Part shown: piece by piece, positions 1-7,106 of the stretch
Layout: each line of letters opens with the position of its first letter
How positions within the stretch are numbered: the stretch's first letter is position 1
Notes under the pieces: generated by a model
The model's database searches: none
Seen by the model: the letters and a program-made list of their open reading frames with translations, nothing else
Told to the model about the DNA's origin: nothing
Origin: UBA3103 sp002365855
GTDB lineage: Bacteria; Bacillota; Desulfotomaculia; Desulfotomaculales; Pelotomaculaceae
Assembly (NCBI GenBank): GCA_030627625.1
Contig: DAOURR010000032.1
Coordinates: forward strand, 1 to 25,119
Reading direction: 5' to 3'
DNA: 25,119 bases
Made by a program: the position numbers and the translations under genes

Positions 1-23
1 GAGAAATGCTTTATACGGGAGAA

Positions 24-147
24 ACCGAGGATAGAGACAGGCCATAGAATTCTATCCCCGGTTAATTTAAGTCGCCCGTTAGGGCGAATTTGTTCTTTGG
101 CAGGCGGACTTTTGACTGGCTTATCTAAGGGTTTAAACGCCAAAGGA
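24..147 (+). ncRNA. Candidate structured leader RNA (unclassified)
   Basis: Three helices can be drawn by eye. An 11-bp stem with one mismatch pairs 24-34 with 52-62. A perfect 6-bp hairpin TCGCCC-GTTA-GGGCGA lies at 72-87. A 7-bp stem pairs CTTTGGC (95-101) with GCCAAAG (139-145), and its 3' arm runs into the ribosome-binding-like AAAGGAGG (142-149). The layout resembles a cis-regulatory leader that could hide a ribosome binding site, but I could not match it to a riboswitch class I know, and the site is about 110 nt upstream of the deacetylase gene. Frame 1 is also open from position 1 to the TAG at 181-183, so this could instead be the 3' end of a gene that starts outside the window. Confidence 0.25.
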
Positions 148-163
148 GGAGAGTGTCATATCT

Positions 164-170
164 TGTCGAA
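164..170 (+). promoter_or_regulatory. Spo0A-box-like site TGTCGAA
   Basis: TGTCGAA matches the core of the Spo0A binding box (consensus TGNCGAA). It lies about 90 bp upstream of the PdaA-like gene, which is consistent with a sporulation connection. A 7-bp motif is expected by chance fairly often, so this is only suggestive. B. subtilis pdaA is a SigG gene, and I saw no clear SigG promoter here. Confidence 0.25.
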
Positions 171-257
171 TGTTGATCATTAGGTATGGACTTGCGGGAT
201 AATAAATGGGGTTTTTGTCAATCCTATGAACATACGAATTTTTAGGAGAATATGTTG

Positions 258-1217
258 ATGAAGAAGAAGAAGGGGAAAACCACAAAAGAAAAGTTATACT
301 TTGGCGTTTTGGTGCTGTTGCTGGCCTTGTCGGTATACGCCGCAAGGACTTACCAGGGTACAGAGGGCCGGGTACCGGCCGAACAACCGGCAGCTTTTGA
401 AAATAATTCTGAATACGTCGAGCCGGACATAGGCCCCAATGAACCATCTGAACCGGCAGGTGAGGATACTAAACCGGTGGTTGAGGATAAAACTCCAGCT
501 GTCCCCACCGCCGCAGGCGACCTCTCGAACGCCAGGCACGGCTGGGGGCTTAAGCGAAACAGCAGTCACCTGCAGCCGGAGATGCCTTCCTCTATTACCT
601 CCAGCCTTAAGAAACACGGGGCTTACTGGATCGGCAGTCCGGATCAAAAGGTAGTTTACCTGACCTTTGATGAAGGCTATGAAAACGGTTATACCGCCAG
701 GATTCTTGATACTCTGAAGGACAATGATGTTAAGGCCGCCTTCTTTGTTACCGGCCACTACCTGGAGACACAGCCCGAGTTGGTCAAGAGGATGGTTGAC
801 GAAGGACATATTGTGGGCAACCACACCGATACTCATCCAAGCCTGCCGGAGGTTTCCGACGAATCGATCAAAAAGGAACTTCAGGTTGTTGAACAGAAGT
901 TTGAGGAGATTACAGGCAGGAGCGGTATGAAATACCTCAGGCCGCCCAAAGGGGAATACAGCGAGAGGACACTGGCATTAACCCACCGGCTCGGCTATCA
1001 TAATATATTTTGGAGCATGGCGATGGTGGATTGGATCCCCATGCCGGGCGGGCCGCAGGAGTCTTACCAGTCGGTGATGGATAACCTGCATAACGGCGCT
1101 CTGATGCTGCTGCATGCGGTATCCAAAGACAACACCGAGGCCATGGACAGGATCCTCAAAGACATCAAGGCTCAGGGATATACATTCGGAACCCTCGACG
1201 ACCTGGTCAGCGGGTAA
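258..1217 (+). CDS. pdaA: PdaA-like polysaccharide deacetylase (delta-lactam de-N-acetylase)
   Basis: Carbohydrate esterase 4 protein of about 319 aa. After a lysine-rich start, a hydrophobic segment (about residues 15-30) is probably a membrane anchor or signal peptide, followed by a Pro/Glu-rich linker to about residue 95. The NodB-type domain then has YLTFDEGYENGYT (catalytic Asp near 138) and HTDTH (metal-binding His near 189 and 193), with RPPKGEYS and a LLHAVS motif later. TFD(N/E)GYENGYT is the hallmark of PdaA, which removes N-acetyl from muramic acid on the way to muramic delta-lactam in spore cortex. The acidic residue after TFD is Glu here rather than the Asp usual in the CE4 family. 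The ATG at 258 is preferred over 252 because AGGAG (244-248) is then 9 nt away rather than 3. It is convergent with the TetR gene. Function is by family. Confidence 0.9.
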   Translation: MKKKKGKTTKEKLYFGVLVLLLALSVYAARTYQGTEGRVPAEQPAAFENNSEYVEPDIGPNEPSEPAGEDTKPVVEDKTPAVPTAAGDLSNARHGWGLKRNSSHLQPEMPSSITSSLKKHGAYWIGSPDQKVVYLTFDEGYENGYTARILDTLKDNDVKAAFFVTGHYLETQPELVKRMVDEGHIVGNHTDTHPSLPEVSDESIKKELQVVEQKFEEITGRSGMKYLRPPKGEYSERTLALTHRLGYHNIFWSMAMVDWIPMPGGPQESYQSVMDNLHNGALMLLHAVSKDNTEAMDRILKDIKAQGYTFGTLDDLVSG

Positions 1218-1317
1218 ACGGCCTACCATAAAATTAAATCTTCATCCTTTTGCCGCTGCTGCTTCAGCTGTACGTATGTCTGATTATTTAGTGGTTGAGT
1301 TTAATAATAAGAACAAC

Positions 1318-1920
1318 TTAGGTACCCGGTACCAAGCCCAGGCCGCGCATGGTTATATGGGCGACTTTCTCTGCGATTTGGTCGATATCATGGGTTTCGT
1401 CCGACCACATCACCTGGCTGCACAGAACCCCCAGCATTCCCCACAGGAGGGTGGCTGCAAGATCGGAATCGAGGCTTTGGTCGACCTCGCCGGTTTCTTT
1501 GGCCCGCTCCAGCATCTCCTTCACCCGGATGACTTTTTCCCGCCGCATTTCCCTCATCCACTGGTGAATCTCTTCGCTGCCGAGCGTATAGTCTCCCAGG
1601 GCGACCTTGGAAATGTCATGGTAATCTATGGAAAATTTGAGGTGCATATAAAACAGGTGGTGTATCTGGTCGTGCAGACTGAATTTCTTTAAGTTCACTG
1701 CGTCCGTCTGGCCTGAATAAAATTTCAGACTTTCCTGTACCACCTCTTCGAAGAGCCGGTGCTTACTGTCAAAGTACTCGTAAATCGTGCCTTTTCCCAC
1801 TCCTGCGGCCAGTGCGATATCCTCCACACGCGCCTGGTGAAATCCCTGCCGGGAAAAAACCTTGGCGGCGGCTTTTATAACTAATATTCGCTTTGTGCTG
1901 GAAGTGGTCGATTTTGTCAT
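1318..1920 (-). CDS. TetR/AcrR family transcriptional regulator
   Basis: 200 aa. Residues about 10-55 form the TetR DNA-binding domain: a first helix with AAAKVFSRQGFHQARVEDIA, then AGVGKGTIYEYFDSK, the typical recognition-helix region. The remainder is a helical ligand-binding domain with no recognisable ligand signature. The gene follows the adaptor gene on the same strand after a 59-bp gap, so the two are probably cotranscribed. Its own GAGGT (1927-1931) sits 6 nt before the ATG. The likely target is the dyad at 3248-3265 at the start of this transcript, giving an autoregulated efflux-type unit. It is convergent with the deacetylase gene, with about 100 bp between the two stops. The inducer is unknown. 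Confidence 0.88.
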   Translation of the reverse strand: MTKSTTSSTKRILVIKAAAKVFSRQGFHQARVEDIALAAGVGKGTIYEYFDSKHRLFEEVVQESLKFYSGQTDAVNLKKFSLHDQIHHLFYMHLKFSIDYHDISKVALGDYTLGSEEIHQWMREMRREKVIRVKEMLERAKETGEVDQSLDSDLAATLLWGMLGVLCSQVMWSDETHDIDQIAEKVAHITMRGLGLVPGT

Positions 1921-1979
1921 TTTTTTACCTCATGGGTCGGTGCTCCTATAATTCCACTGTAAAATAACTTTTTCTAATA

Positions 1980-3152
1980 TCAGTTGACGACCCTGACCGG
2001 GGTTTGATCCTTGATCATGTTCTGCCCGGTGATCACAATAATATCACCCTCCTGCAAACCTTCCACTATTTCAACCAGGTCGGTGTTGGAAATGCCCGGG
2101 CTGACCCTGGTTTCACAGGCTATCCCGTCCTTGACCAGGTAGACCACCTTGCTCTCGTCTTTATCCAATACTGCTTCTTTAGGCACTCTTATAACTTCTT
2201 TTCTTTCTCCGGCAATCATGTCGATTTCTACGAACATACCCGCTTTAAGCTGGTGGTCCGGGTTTTGAATCTCCACCTTGACCGGGAAAGACCGGCTCTG
2301 TATATCAGCCGCAGGGGATACGCTGGTTATTTTTCCATCAAAAAGCCTGCTCCCGGCCGAAGGAACTCTGACTTTGATGATATCCCCGGTCCGCACACTG
2401 TTAATTAACCCTTCAGGCACATTGCACTCCGCTACCATAACATCGAGGTTCACCACGGTAGCTGCAGTTATGTTCGCTCCCAGCATCTCTCCCGGCTCCC
2501 CTTTCAGGCTGGCCACCAGGCCTTTGATGGGGGTGGTTATAGTCAGGTTGTCCAACTGGTTACGCCAGTAGCTTAAATTGGCCTGTGCCTGCCTTACCAT
2601 TGCGTCGCTTCTTCCCGAGTTGAGACGGTTATATGTATTGCGTGCTGTTTCAAGGCCCTGCAGAGAAATCGCGTCCTGCGCGTAGAGTATTTCCATTCGC
2701 TCAAGATTGACCCTTGCTTCTTCCAGGGTGACCTCGGCCTCCAGTTGACCCGCCAGAGCAATTGCCAGAGCGGCCTCATTTTGTTCCACCTGGGCCCTTG
2801 TATCTGAATCATCCAGTTGAATGATTACCTGGCCAACGTTAACCTCATCCCCGACCTTAACCGGCACGGACGCGACTTTACCCGGCGCCCTGGGCGCCAG
2901 GGCTACCGTCTTGTTTGCCGAGAGTTTTCCGTAAAGTGTAGACAGCTGGAGCATCTCTCCTTTTTCTACCGTGGTCACATTGACAGGGACATCCTGAACG
3001 CCTGCCTGCTGTACGGCTTCATTTTTCCCGCAGCCGGATAAAGCCGCAGAAAAAAGAAAAACGGCCACCGCCACCCCGGTAACAATTTTTCTGGAGTTTA
3101 TGGAGCCGATTTTGATTAAATTTTGTGGCTTAAGTACAGCTTTCGCCTTCAC
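1980..3152 (-). CDS. HlyD/RND-type efflux adaptor lipoprotein
   Basis: About 390 aa. An N-terminal hydrophobic stretch ends in the lipobox ALSGC, predicting a lipid-anchored protein on the outer face of the cytoplasmic membrane. A biotinyl-lipoyl-like half-motif (LAPRAPGKVASVPVKVGDEVNVGQ) precedes an alpha-helical hairpin (about 120-200), followed by beta-barrel and membrane-proximal domains (TTPIKGLVASL, IKVRVPS, VPKEAVL). This is the order of MacA/AcrA-type adaptors, which link an RND or ABC pump to export. The GTG at 3152 is preferred because GGAAGGTGA lies 5 nt upstream; an in-frame ATG at 3173 lacks a good site. No transporter gene adjoins it: the next gene on the strand is the TetR gene and then a convergent one. 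The partner pump is therefore elsewhere or lost. Confidence 0.85.
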   Translation of the reverse strand: MKAKAVLKPQNLIKIGSINSRKIVTGVAVAVFLFSAALSGCGKNEAVQQAGVQDVPVNVTTVEKGEMLQLSTLYGKLSANKTVALAPRAPGKVASVPVKVGDEVNVGQVIIQLDDSDTRAQVEQNEAALAIALAGQLEAEVTLEEARVNLERMEILYAQDAISLQGLETARNTYNRLNSGRSDAMVRQAQANLSYWRNQLDNLTITTPIKGLVASLKGEPGEMLGANITAATVVNLDVMVAECNVPEGLINSVRTGDIIKVRVPSAGSRLFDGKITSVSPAADIQSRSFPVKVEIQNPDHQLKAGMFVEIDMIAGERKEVIRVPKEAVLDKDESKVVYLVKDGIACETRVSPGISNTDLVEIVEGLQEGDIIVITGQNMIKDQTPVRVVN

Positions 3153-3247
3153 AATCTTCACCTTCCAAAACATAATGTTTTTGCATTCTTTTTTTTATTC
3201 TTCAACAAAAAAAATAGTAACTGAAAGCGCTGGTTCCAAATTTTTCA

Positions 3248-3265
3248 GAACCGACCAGTCAGTCA
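3248..3265 (-). promoter_or_regulatory. TetR-type operator candidate
   Basis: Read leftward this is TGACTGACTGGTCGGTTC, an imperfect dyad built of ACYGACY half-sites. It lies at about +5 to +22 of the transcript predicted from the promoter at 3277-3305, a position where a bound repressor would block initiation. GACYGACY dyads are common among TetR-family operators. Binding by the TetR protein at 1318-1920 is inference. Confidence 0.55.
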
Positions 3266-3276
3266 TTTTTAAGTTA

Positions 3277-3305
3277 AATATATCCTTGTGCTATCTGATT
3301 GTCAA
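3277..3305 (-). promoter_or_regulatory. Promoter for adaptor-TetR unit
   Basis: On the minus strand, TTGACA (3305-3300) and TATATT (3282-3277) are separated by exactly 17 bp. The -35 box is perfect and the -10 box is 5 of 6. Transcription would start near 3270, leaving a leader of about 120 nt before the adaptor start. Confidence 0.75.
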
Positions 3306-3309
3306 TGAC

Positions 3310-3348
3310 AAAAAAATAAAAAAACCCCCGGCCCATTAAGAGCAGGGG
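3310..3348 (-). terminator. Rho-independent terminator, leftward
   Basis: Read leftward, a 24-nt hairpin (CCCC...GGGG outer stem, imperfect inner stem) at 3348-3325 is followed by T7-A-T7. It would end transcripts arriving from the decayed gene at 3462-3670 and lies directly upstream of the adaptor promoter, so it insulates that promoter. Confidence 0.65.
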
Positions 3349-3461
3349 AACGGATAAATTGGCATACATTAGTATAATCCCCAAAGAAACAAAATTTAAT
3401 CATGTGCCAGGCGGTATTTAGAATTTGCAGATCTTCTGCCGGTAGTGTTTCAGATTTATTA

Positions 3462-3670
3462 TCAACAAACACTTCGACGACTAAATCCAAACAACCCGAT
3501 ACCTGTCAGCAGAGCAGTCAGAAGACCGGCCAGAGTAGAGGCCCGGCAGCTCTGAAACTTTAGGCCATAAGCCATACAGCAATGCCGTTATACCCCATGG
3601 CCCAAACAGCGGGTATTTTGGACAGAAACAAATAAGGACCTGTCGCTAAAATGGCAGGTTCAATTATTTA
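3462..3670 (-). pseudogene. Frameshifted remnant of a membrane protein gene
   Basis: On the minus strand, one frame reads PAILATGPYLFLSKIPAVWA and on through a hydrophobic segment to MA, then a stop at 3562-3560. A second frame continues with QSCRASTLAGLLTALLTGIG-LFGFS to a stop at 3464-3462. Joined by one frameshift, they give two hydrophobic, transmembrane-like segments with a natural end just before the terminator at 3310-3348. No start codon remains. I do not recognise the family. The rest of the 3174-3768 gap holds the promoter, operator and terminator elements listed separately. Confidence 0.3.
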
Positions 3671-3695
3671 TTACTTAAAAAACCGGGCATAATAC

Positions 3696-3746
3696 TAGCT
3701 AATATAAATTGACATAATAGCTAATATACATTAAAATAATAGCTAA
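3696..3746 (+). promoter_or_regulatory. Three 22-bp-spaced TAGCTAA operator repeats
   Basis: TAGCTAA occurs at 3696-3702, 3718-3724 and 3740-3746, each 22 bp from the next, with flanking similarity (ATAGCTAATATA in the first two apart from one base). The core TAGCTA is its own reverse complement. The sites bracket and fill the promoter at 3709-3737: one before the -35, one in the spacer, one at the start site. Phd/YefM proteins repress their own promoters through short repeated palindromes, so this is probably the autoregulatory site of the fusion protein encoded at 3769. Confidence 0.65.
3709..3737 (+). promoter_or_regulatory. Promoter for phd-uma2 fusion gene
   Basis: TTGACA (3709-3714) and TAAAAT (3732-3737) with a 17-bp spacer, interleaved with the TAGCTAA repeats. 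Predicted start near 3744, leaving a leader of about 25 nt to the ATG. Confidence 0.7.
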
Positions 3747-3768
3747 AACAAGAAATGCAGGTGATATC

Positions 3769-4506
3769 ATGCGTGTTAATACTACAGATTTGCAAAATAC
3801 CTTTGGTAAATATCTTTCCCTGGTAGAGAAAGAAGATATTATTATTACTAAAAACGGAAAGAGCGTCGCCAAACTGATCCGCTATAACGAACCTGATTAT
3901 TTCTTTGTTCATGAAGAAGCATTAAAATACAAATCGACCAAAAGAATCAGCTATGAGGAATACATGGCTCTGGTTGAATCATCTGACCAAAGGTATGAAC
4001 TCATCGATGGGGAAATTTATCTCTTGGCTTCACCTAGCTTTAAACATCAGGTTGTGGTAAACGAAATAGCATGGCACTTTAATAACTATTTTAGAGGAAA
4101 GCCCTGTCGATCATTAACTGCGCCATTGGATATAAGGCTCTTCGGTTATGCCACCAAGTTCGAGGAAGATCCCAATGTTGTCCAGCCGGATGTGATTGTG
4201 ATCTGTGATGAAGACATGGTCAATAAGGATAGCAAGTATGAGGGCATACCGTCCCTGCTTGTAGAAGTCCTGTCTCCATCGACCAAAGGCAAGGATATGG
4301 TTACGAAATTAAATCTATACATGAAAAGCGGTATTTTAGAATACTGGATTGTCAATCTGGACAGCAAAAGCATTGCTCAATACACTTTTTCTCGTGAAAG
4401 AGATCTCGAAAGCGTCAGAGACTTTAGGGAAGAAGGAGATACTATAAAATCAATGGTTTTTGAGGGCCTGGAGATACCATTAAAAGATATTTTTTCTGAA
4501 ATCTAG
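3769..4506 (+). CDS. Phd/YefM antitoxin domain fused to Uma2 (DUF820) nuclease-like domain
   Basis: 245 aa in two parts. Residues 1-50 (MRVNTTDLQNTFGKYLSLVE and IIITKNGKSVAKLIR) match the DNA-binding Phd/YefM antitoxin fold. Residues about 60-245 match Uma2/DUF820, a PD-(D/E)XK-type fold: ELIDGEIYLLASPS (77-90), QPDVIVI with Asp141, LLVEVLSPSTKGKD with Glu166 and nearby lysines, and YWIVNLDSKSI. The Asp141/Glu166/Lys layout suggests an intact nuclease site. AGGTGA (3759-3764) precedes the ATG. Antitoxin and nuclease-like parts in one chain suggest a self-regulating protein. Phd-Uma2 fusions may already exist in databases, but the role of Uma2 proteins is largely unknown. No separate toxin gene adjoins it. 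Confidence 0.85.
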   Translation: MRVNTTDLQNTFGKYLSLVEKEDIIITKNGKSVAKLIRYNEPDYFFVHEEALKYKSTKRISYEEYMALVESSDQRYELIDGEIYLLASPSFKHQVVVNEIAWHFNNYFRGKPCRSLTAPLDIRLFGYATKFEEDPNVVQPDVIVICDEDMVNKDSKYEGIPSLLVEVLSPSTKGKDMVTKLNLYMKSGILEYWIVNLDSKSIAQYTFSRERDLESVRDFREEGDTIKSMVFEGLEIPLKDIFSEI

Positions 4507-4585
4507 CCAACCGGCAGGTTCATCAGTACCTTGGTTTTGCAGGAGTTTGTTTTTTTGTATAGAATTTTCATACCAGAAGCATGAG

Positions 4586-4605
4586 CCCCGGCCTGGCTGC
4601 CGGGG
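4586..4605 (+). terminator. GC-rich hairpin after phd-uma2 gene (weak terminator)
   Basis: CCCCGGC-CTGGCT-GCCGGGG is a perfect 7-bp stem with a 6-nt loop. No T tract follows (TGACTTATATA), so it is at best a weak terminator or a transcript-stabilising hairpin. It separates the fusion gene from the arg promoter. Confidence 0.35.
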
Positions 4606-4642
4606 TGACTTATATAAGTGCAAAAATATGCTGTTTTAGTTG

Positions 4643-4671
4643 TTGTATTTTTATGCAGTTGTTTGTATAAT
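4643..4671 (+). promoter_or_regulatory. arg operon promoter
   Basis: TTGTAT (4643-4648), 17 bp, then a perfect TATAAT (4666-4671). Both hexamers lie inside the two ARG boxes, so ArgR bound there would exclude RNA polymerase. Transcription would start near 4678, about 26 nt before the argC TTG. Confidence 0.7.
4644..4657 (+). promoter_or_regulatory. ARG box 1 (ArgR operator)
   Basis: TGTATTTTTATGCA matches the palindromic ARG-box pattern TGNATWWWWATNCA at every defined position. It covers the -35 region. ArgR itself is not in the window. Confidence 0.7.
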
Positions 4672-4677
4672 TATTAA
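4664..4677 (+). promoter_or_regulatory. ARG box 2 (ArgR operator)
   Basis: TGTATAATTATTAA matches TGNATWWWWATNCA except for one base (A for C near the end). It contains the -10 box and is offset 20 bp from box 1, the usual tandem arrangement for one ArgR hexamer. Confidence 0.65.
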
Positions 4678-4703
4678 TGTTAAGTTTTTTGGAGGTGGAC
4701 AAT

Positions 4704-5747
4704 TTGACAATCAACGTCAGCATAGTAGGGGCCACGGGATACACCGGCGCGGAGCTGGTCCGCATCCTGCACCGCCACCCGGAGGTTGAGCTGGTGGCAT
4801 TAACCACACGCAGCTATGCGGGAATGCATTTCTACGAGGTATATCCGCACTTGTATCAATATAACCAGTTAACCTGTGAAGAAATGGACCTGACCAAGAT
4901 ATTAGATATCTCAGATGTTATTTTTGTCGCGCTGCCACACGGTCATGCCATGCCCATAGCTCTTGAAGCCGCCAGGCGGGGAAAAAAGATAATCGACCTG
5001 GGAGCTGATTTCCGCCTGCTGGATTACCGGGTGTATGAAAAATGGTACAAGGTGGACCATGAGGCCAGGAGTCTGTTGGACGGCGCAGCCTACGGATTGC
5101 CGGAGATAAACCGCGAGAACATAAAAAAGTCAGGTCTGGTAGCAAATCCAGGGTGCTATCCCACCAGCGTCATCCTGGCCCTGGCGCCCTTGTTGAAGCA
5201 CGGACTTATCGACACCGGCAGCATTATCATTGATTCAAAATCGGGCGCTTCCGGGGCGGGCAGGGGTCTCTCCCTGGGGACTCACTTCTGCGAGGTAAAC
5301 GATAATTTTAAAGCCTACAACGTGGCTGTGCACCGGCATACGCCGGAAATAGAGCAGGAACTGGGAAAGATAGCAGGAGAGGATATAATAGTTACTTTTA
5401 CACCGCACCTGCTTCCGATAACCAGGGGCATCCTGAGCACGGTTTACGCCAGGCTGAACACCCCTTTGGGGAAGGAACAAGTCCACGGGCACTTTATGGA
5501 CTACTATAAGGACGAGTTTTTTGTGAGGGTGCTCCCGCTGGGGCTGAAGCCGCAGACAAAGTGGGTCTCAGGCACCAACCACTGCGATCTGGGTGTGACG
5601 GTGGACACACGCACCGGCCGGGTGATCGTGGTTTCTGCCATCGACAACCTGGTCAAGGGGGCCTCGGGGCAGGCGGTGCAGAACATGAATATCGTCTGCG
5701 GTTTACCTGAAAACACTGCCCTTGACATACCGGGACTCTACCCGTAG
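4704..5747 (+). CDS. argC: N-acetyl-gamma-glutamyl-phosphate reductase
   Basis: Third step of arginine synthesis: NADPH-dependent reduction of N-acetylglutamyl phosphate to the semialdehyde, in the cytosol. The N-terminal Rossmann motif is VGATGYTGAEL, and the active-site Cys lies in ANPGCYPTS (Cys about 151). Typical HRHTPEIEQEL and TPHLLPITRGI blocks follow. From the TTG at 4704 it is 347 aa, normal for the family. That start has GGAGGTG (4691-4697) 6 nt upstream; the in-frame ATG at 4677 lies inside the operator and promoter and has no ribosome binding site. It is the first gene of argCJBDFG, under the tandem ARG boxes. Confidence 0.95.
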   Translation: MTINVSIVGATGYTGAELVRILHRHPEVELVALTTRSYAGMHFYEVYPHLYQYNQLTCEEMDLTKILDISDVIFVALPHGHAMPIALEAARRGKKIIDLGADFRLLDYRVYEKWYKVDHEARSLLDGAAYGLPEINRENIKKSGLVANPGCYPTSVILALAPLLKHGLIDTGSIIIDSKSGASGAGRGLSLGTHFCEVNDNFKAYNVAVHRHTPEIEQELGKIAGEDIIVTFTPHLLPITRGILSTVYARLNTPLGKEQVHGHFMDYYKDEFFVRVLPLGLKPQTKWVSGTNHCDLGVTVDTRTGRVIVVSAIDNLVKGASGQAVQNMNIVCGLPENTALDIPGLYP

Positions 5748-5811
5748 GTCAGGTTATTTATAAGTAAAAAGTTAAAAAGCCAAGCATTAGTATCTTTGGA
5801 GGGTAAATAAG

Positions 5812-7038
5812 TTGCAAAAAGACAGCTCTGTAAAAATTGAGGCCGTACCCGGTGGGATTACCGCTGCGGCCGGATTTTTGGCCGGCTCCGCATTTGCCGC
5901 CATCAAGAATATGGACAAAAGAGATATTGCCGTTATATATTCCACCGTCCCTGCAGCTGCAGCCGGGGTTTTCACCCTCAATAATGTGAAGGCCGCCCCG
6001 GTCCTGGTTTCCATGCAGCATCTGTCAGGCGGGAAAGGCCAGGCTGTAGTTGTTAACAGCGGCAACGCCAACGCCTGCAACGGTGAGCGTGGAATGCGCG
6101 ACGCCCTGGCCATGGCTGCGGAAACGGCGGCAGCTTTGCAAATTCCAGAAGATAGTGTTATTGTCGCGTCTACCGGTGTAATCGGTAAAGTTATGCCCAT
6201 GGAAAAGGTGCTGCCCGGTATCCGTGCCGCTGCCGCCCAGGTTTCGGCGGAGGGCGGACACCATGCCGCCCTGACGATCATGACAACGGATACATACCCC
6301 AAGGAAGCTGCTGTCAAGGTAAAACTGGGGGGTAAAGAGGCGGTTATCGGGGGCATGGCCAAAGGATCGGGCATGATCCACCCGAACATGGCTACTATGC
6401 TGTGTTTTATTACGACCGACGCCGCGATTTCCCCGGAATGTCTGAAGAAGGCGCTGAAATACGCCGTAAGCCGGAGCTTTAATATGATCACCGTAGACTG
6501 TGACACCAGCACCAACGACATGGCTCTGGTATTGGCCAACGGGCTGGCCGGAAACCCTGAGATTAAGGGTGAAGGCCAGGAATATGCCGCATTCAGAGAT
6601 GCCCTGACCAGCGTCTGTACCAGTCTGGCGGTTGCTGTGGCCAGGGATGGTGAGGGGGCTACCAAACTAATTGAAGTAGGGGTTCAAAACGCTGTTACAT
6701 ACGAAGACGCGGCCCTTGCCGCCAGGGCGGTGGCGGGCTCGAACCTGGTTAAGGCGGCCGTGTTCGGGCTGGACGCCAACTGGGGCAGGATCTTCTGTGC
6801 TGCCGGGTACTCCGGCGCCGGTTTTAAGCCGGAAAGAGTGGACATCTTCCTGGGAGATGTACAGGTGGCCAAAGACGGCTGCTCACTTGAATTCAGCGAG
6901 GCGGACGCCTTGGATGTGCTCAAGAATGACACGGTCAAAATCACCCTTGACTTCAAGCAGGGCCCGTTCAGCGCCACTGCCTGGGGATGCGACCTTTCCT
7001 ATGATTACATTAAAATAAACGCTGACTACAGGACGTAA
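5812..7038 (+). CDS. argJ: Bifunctional glutamate N-acetyltransferase / ornithine acetyltransferase
   Basis: Moves the acetyl group from N-acetylornithine to glutamate (acetyl cycle) and, in the bifunctional type, also makes N-acetylglutamate from acetyl-CoA. 408 aa from a TTG preceded by GGAGGG (5798-5803). STGVIG (about 120-125) is the oxyanion-hole motif. KGSGMIHPNMATML holds the autocleavage site, between Ala194 and Thr195, which yields alpha and beta chains with Thr as nucleophile. Because no argA or argE is seen and the protein is family-typical, it probably starts and recycles the pathway, but bifunctionality cannot be proved from sequence. It follows argC by 64 bp. Confidence 0.95.
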   Translation: MQKDSSVKIEAVPGGITAAAGFLAGSAFAAIKNMDKRDIAVIYSTVPAAAAGVFTLNNVKAAPVLVSMQHLSGGKGQAVVVNSGNANACNGERGMRDALAMAAETAAALQIPEDSVIVASTGVIGKVMPMEKVLPGIRAAAAQVSAEGGHHAALTIMTTDTYPKEAAVKVKLGGKEAVIGGMAKGSGMIHPNMATMLCFITTDAAISPECLKKALKYAVSRSFNMITVDCDTSTNDMALVLANGLAGNPEIKGEGQEYAAFRDALTSVCTSLAVAVARDGEGATKLIEVGVQNAVTYEDAALAARAVAGSNLVKAAVFGLDANWGRIFCAAGYSGAGFKPERVDIFLGDVQVAKDGCSLEFSEADALDVLKNDTVKITLDFKQGPFSATAWGCDLSYDYIKINADYRT

Positions 7039-7106
7039 ATTACTGCTAATAGCGGTTTTCAAAAATTAAACGCCTTCATTGACAGTTGGAAGTTGGAGGG
7101 ATAATA

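Noticed and set aside
1..183. Frame open from position 1, possibly the tail of an upstream gene
   Set aside because: 60 open codons can occur by chance, the translation matches nothing I know, and the RNA-helix pattern is an alternative explanation; not listed as a CDS.
1318..1340. GGTACCCGGTACC dyad as a terminator between convergent genes
   Set aside because: It lies in the coding end of the TetR gene and has no T tract on either side.
1114..1692. 192-codon plus-strand frame across the end of pdaA and opposite the TetR gene
   Set aside because: Overlaps two confident genes in other frames and has no motifs.
3302..3490. 62-codon minus-strand frame
   Set aside because: It runs through the terminator hairpin and T tract at 3310-3348 and overlaps the promoter's edge, with no ribosome binding site.
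3696..3746. Regularly spaced repeats as a CRISPR array
   Set aside because: Only three 7-bp repeats with 22-bp period in a promoter; far too short for repeat-spacer structure.
5787..6665. 292-codon open frame on the minus strand opposite argJ
   Set aside because: It is fully antisense to a well-conserved argJ, has low-complexity Ala/Pro/Ser composition and no ribosome binding site; it is a shadow of GC-rich codons.
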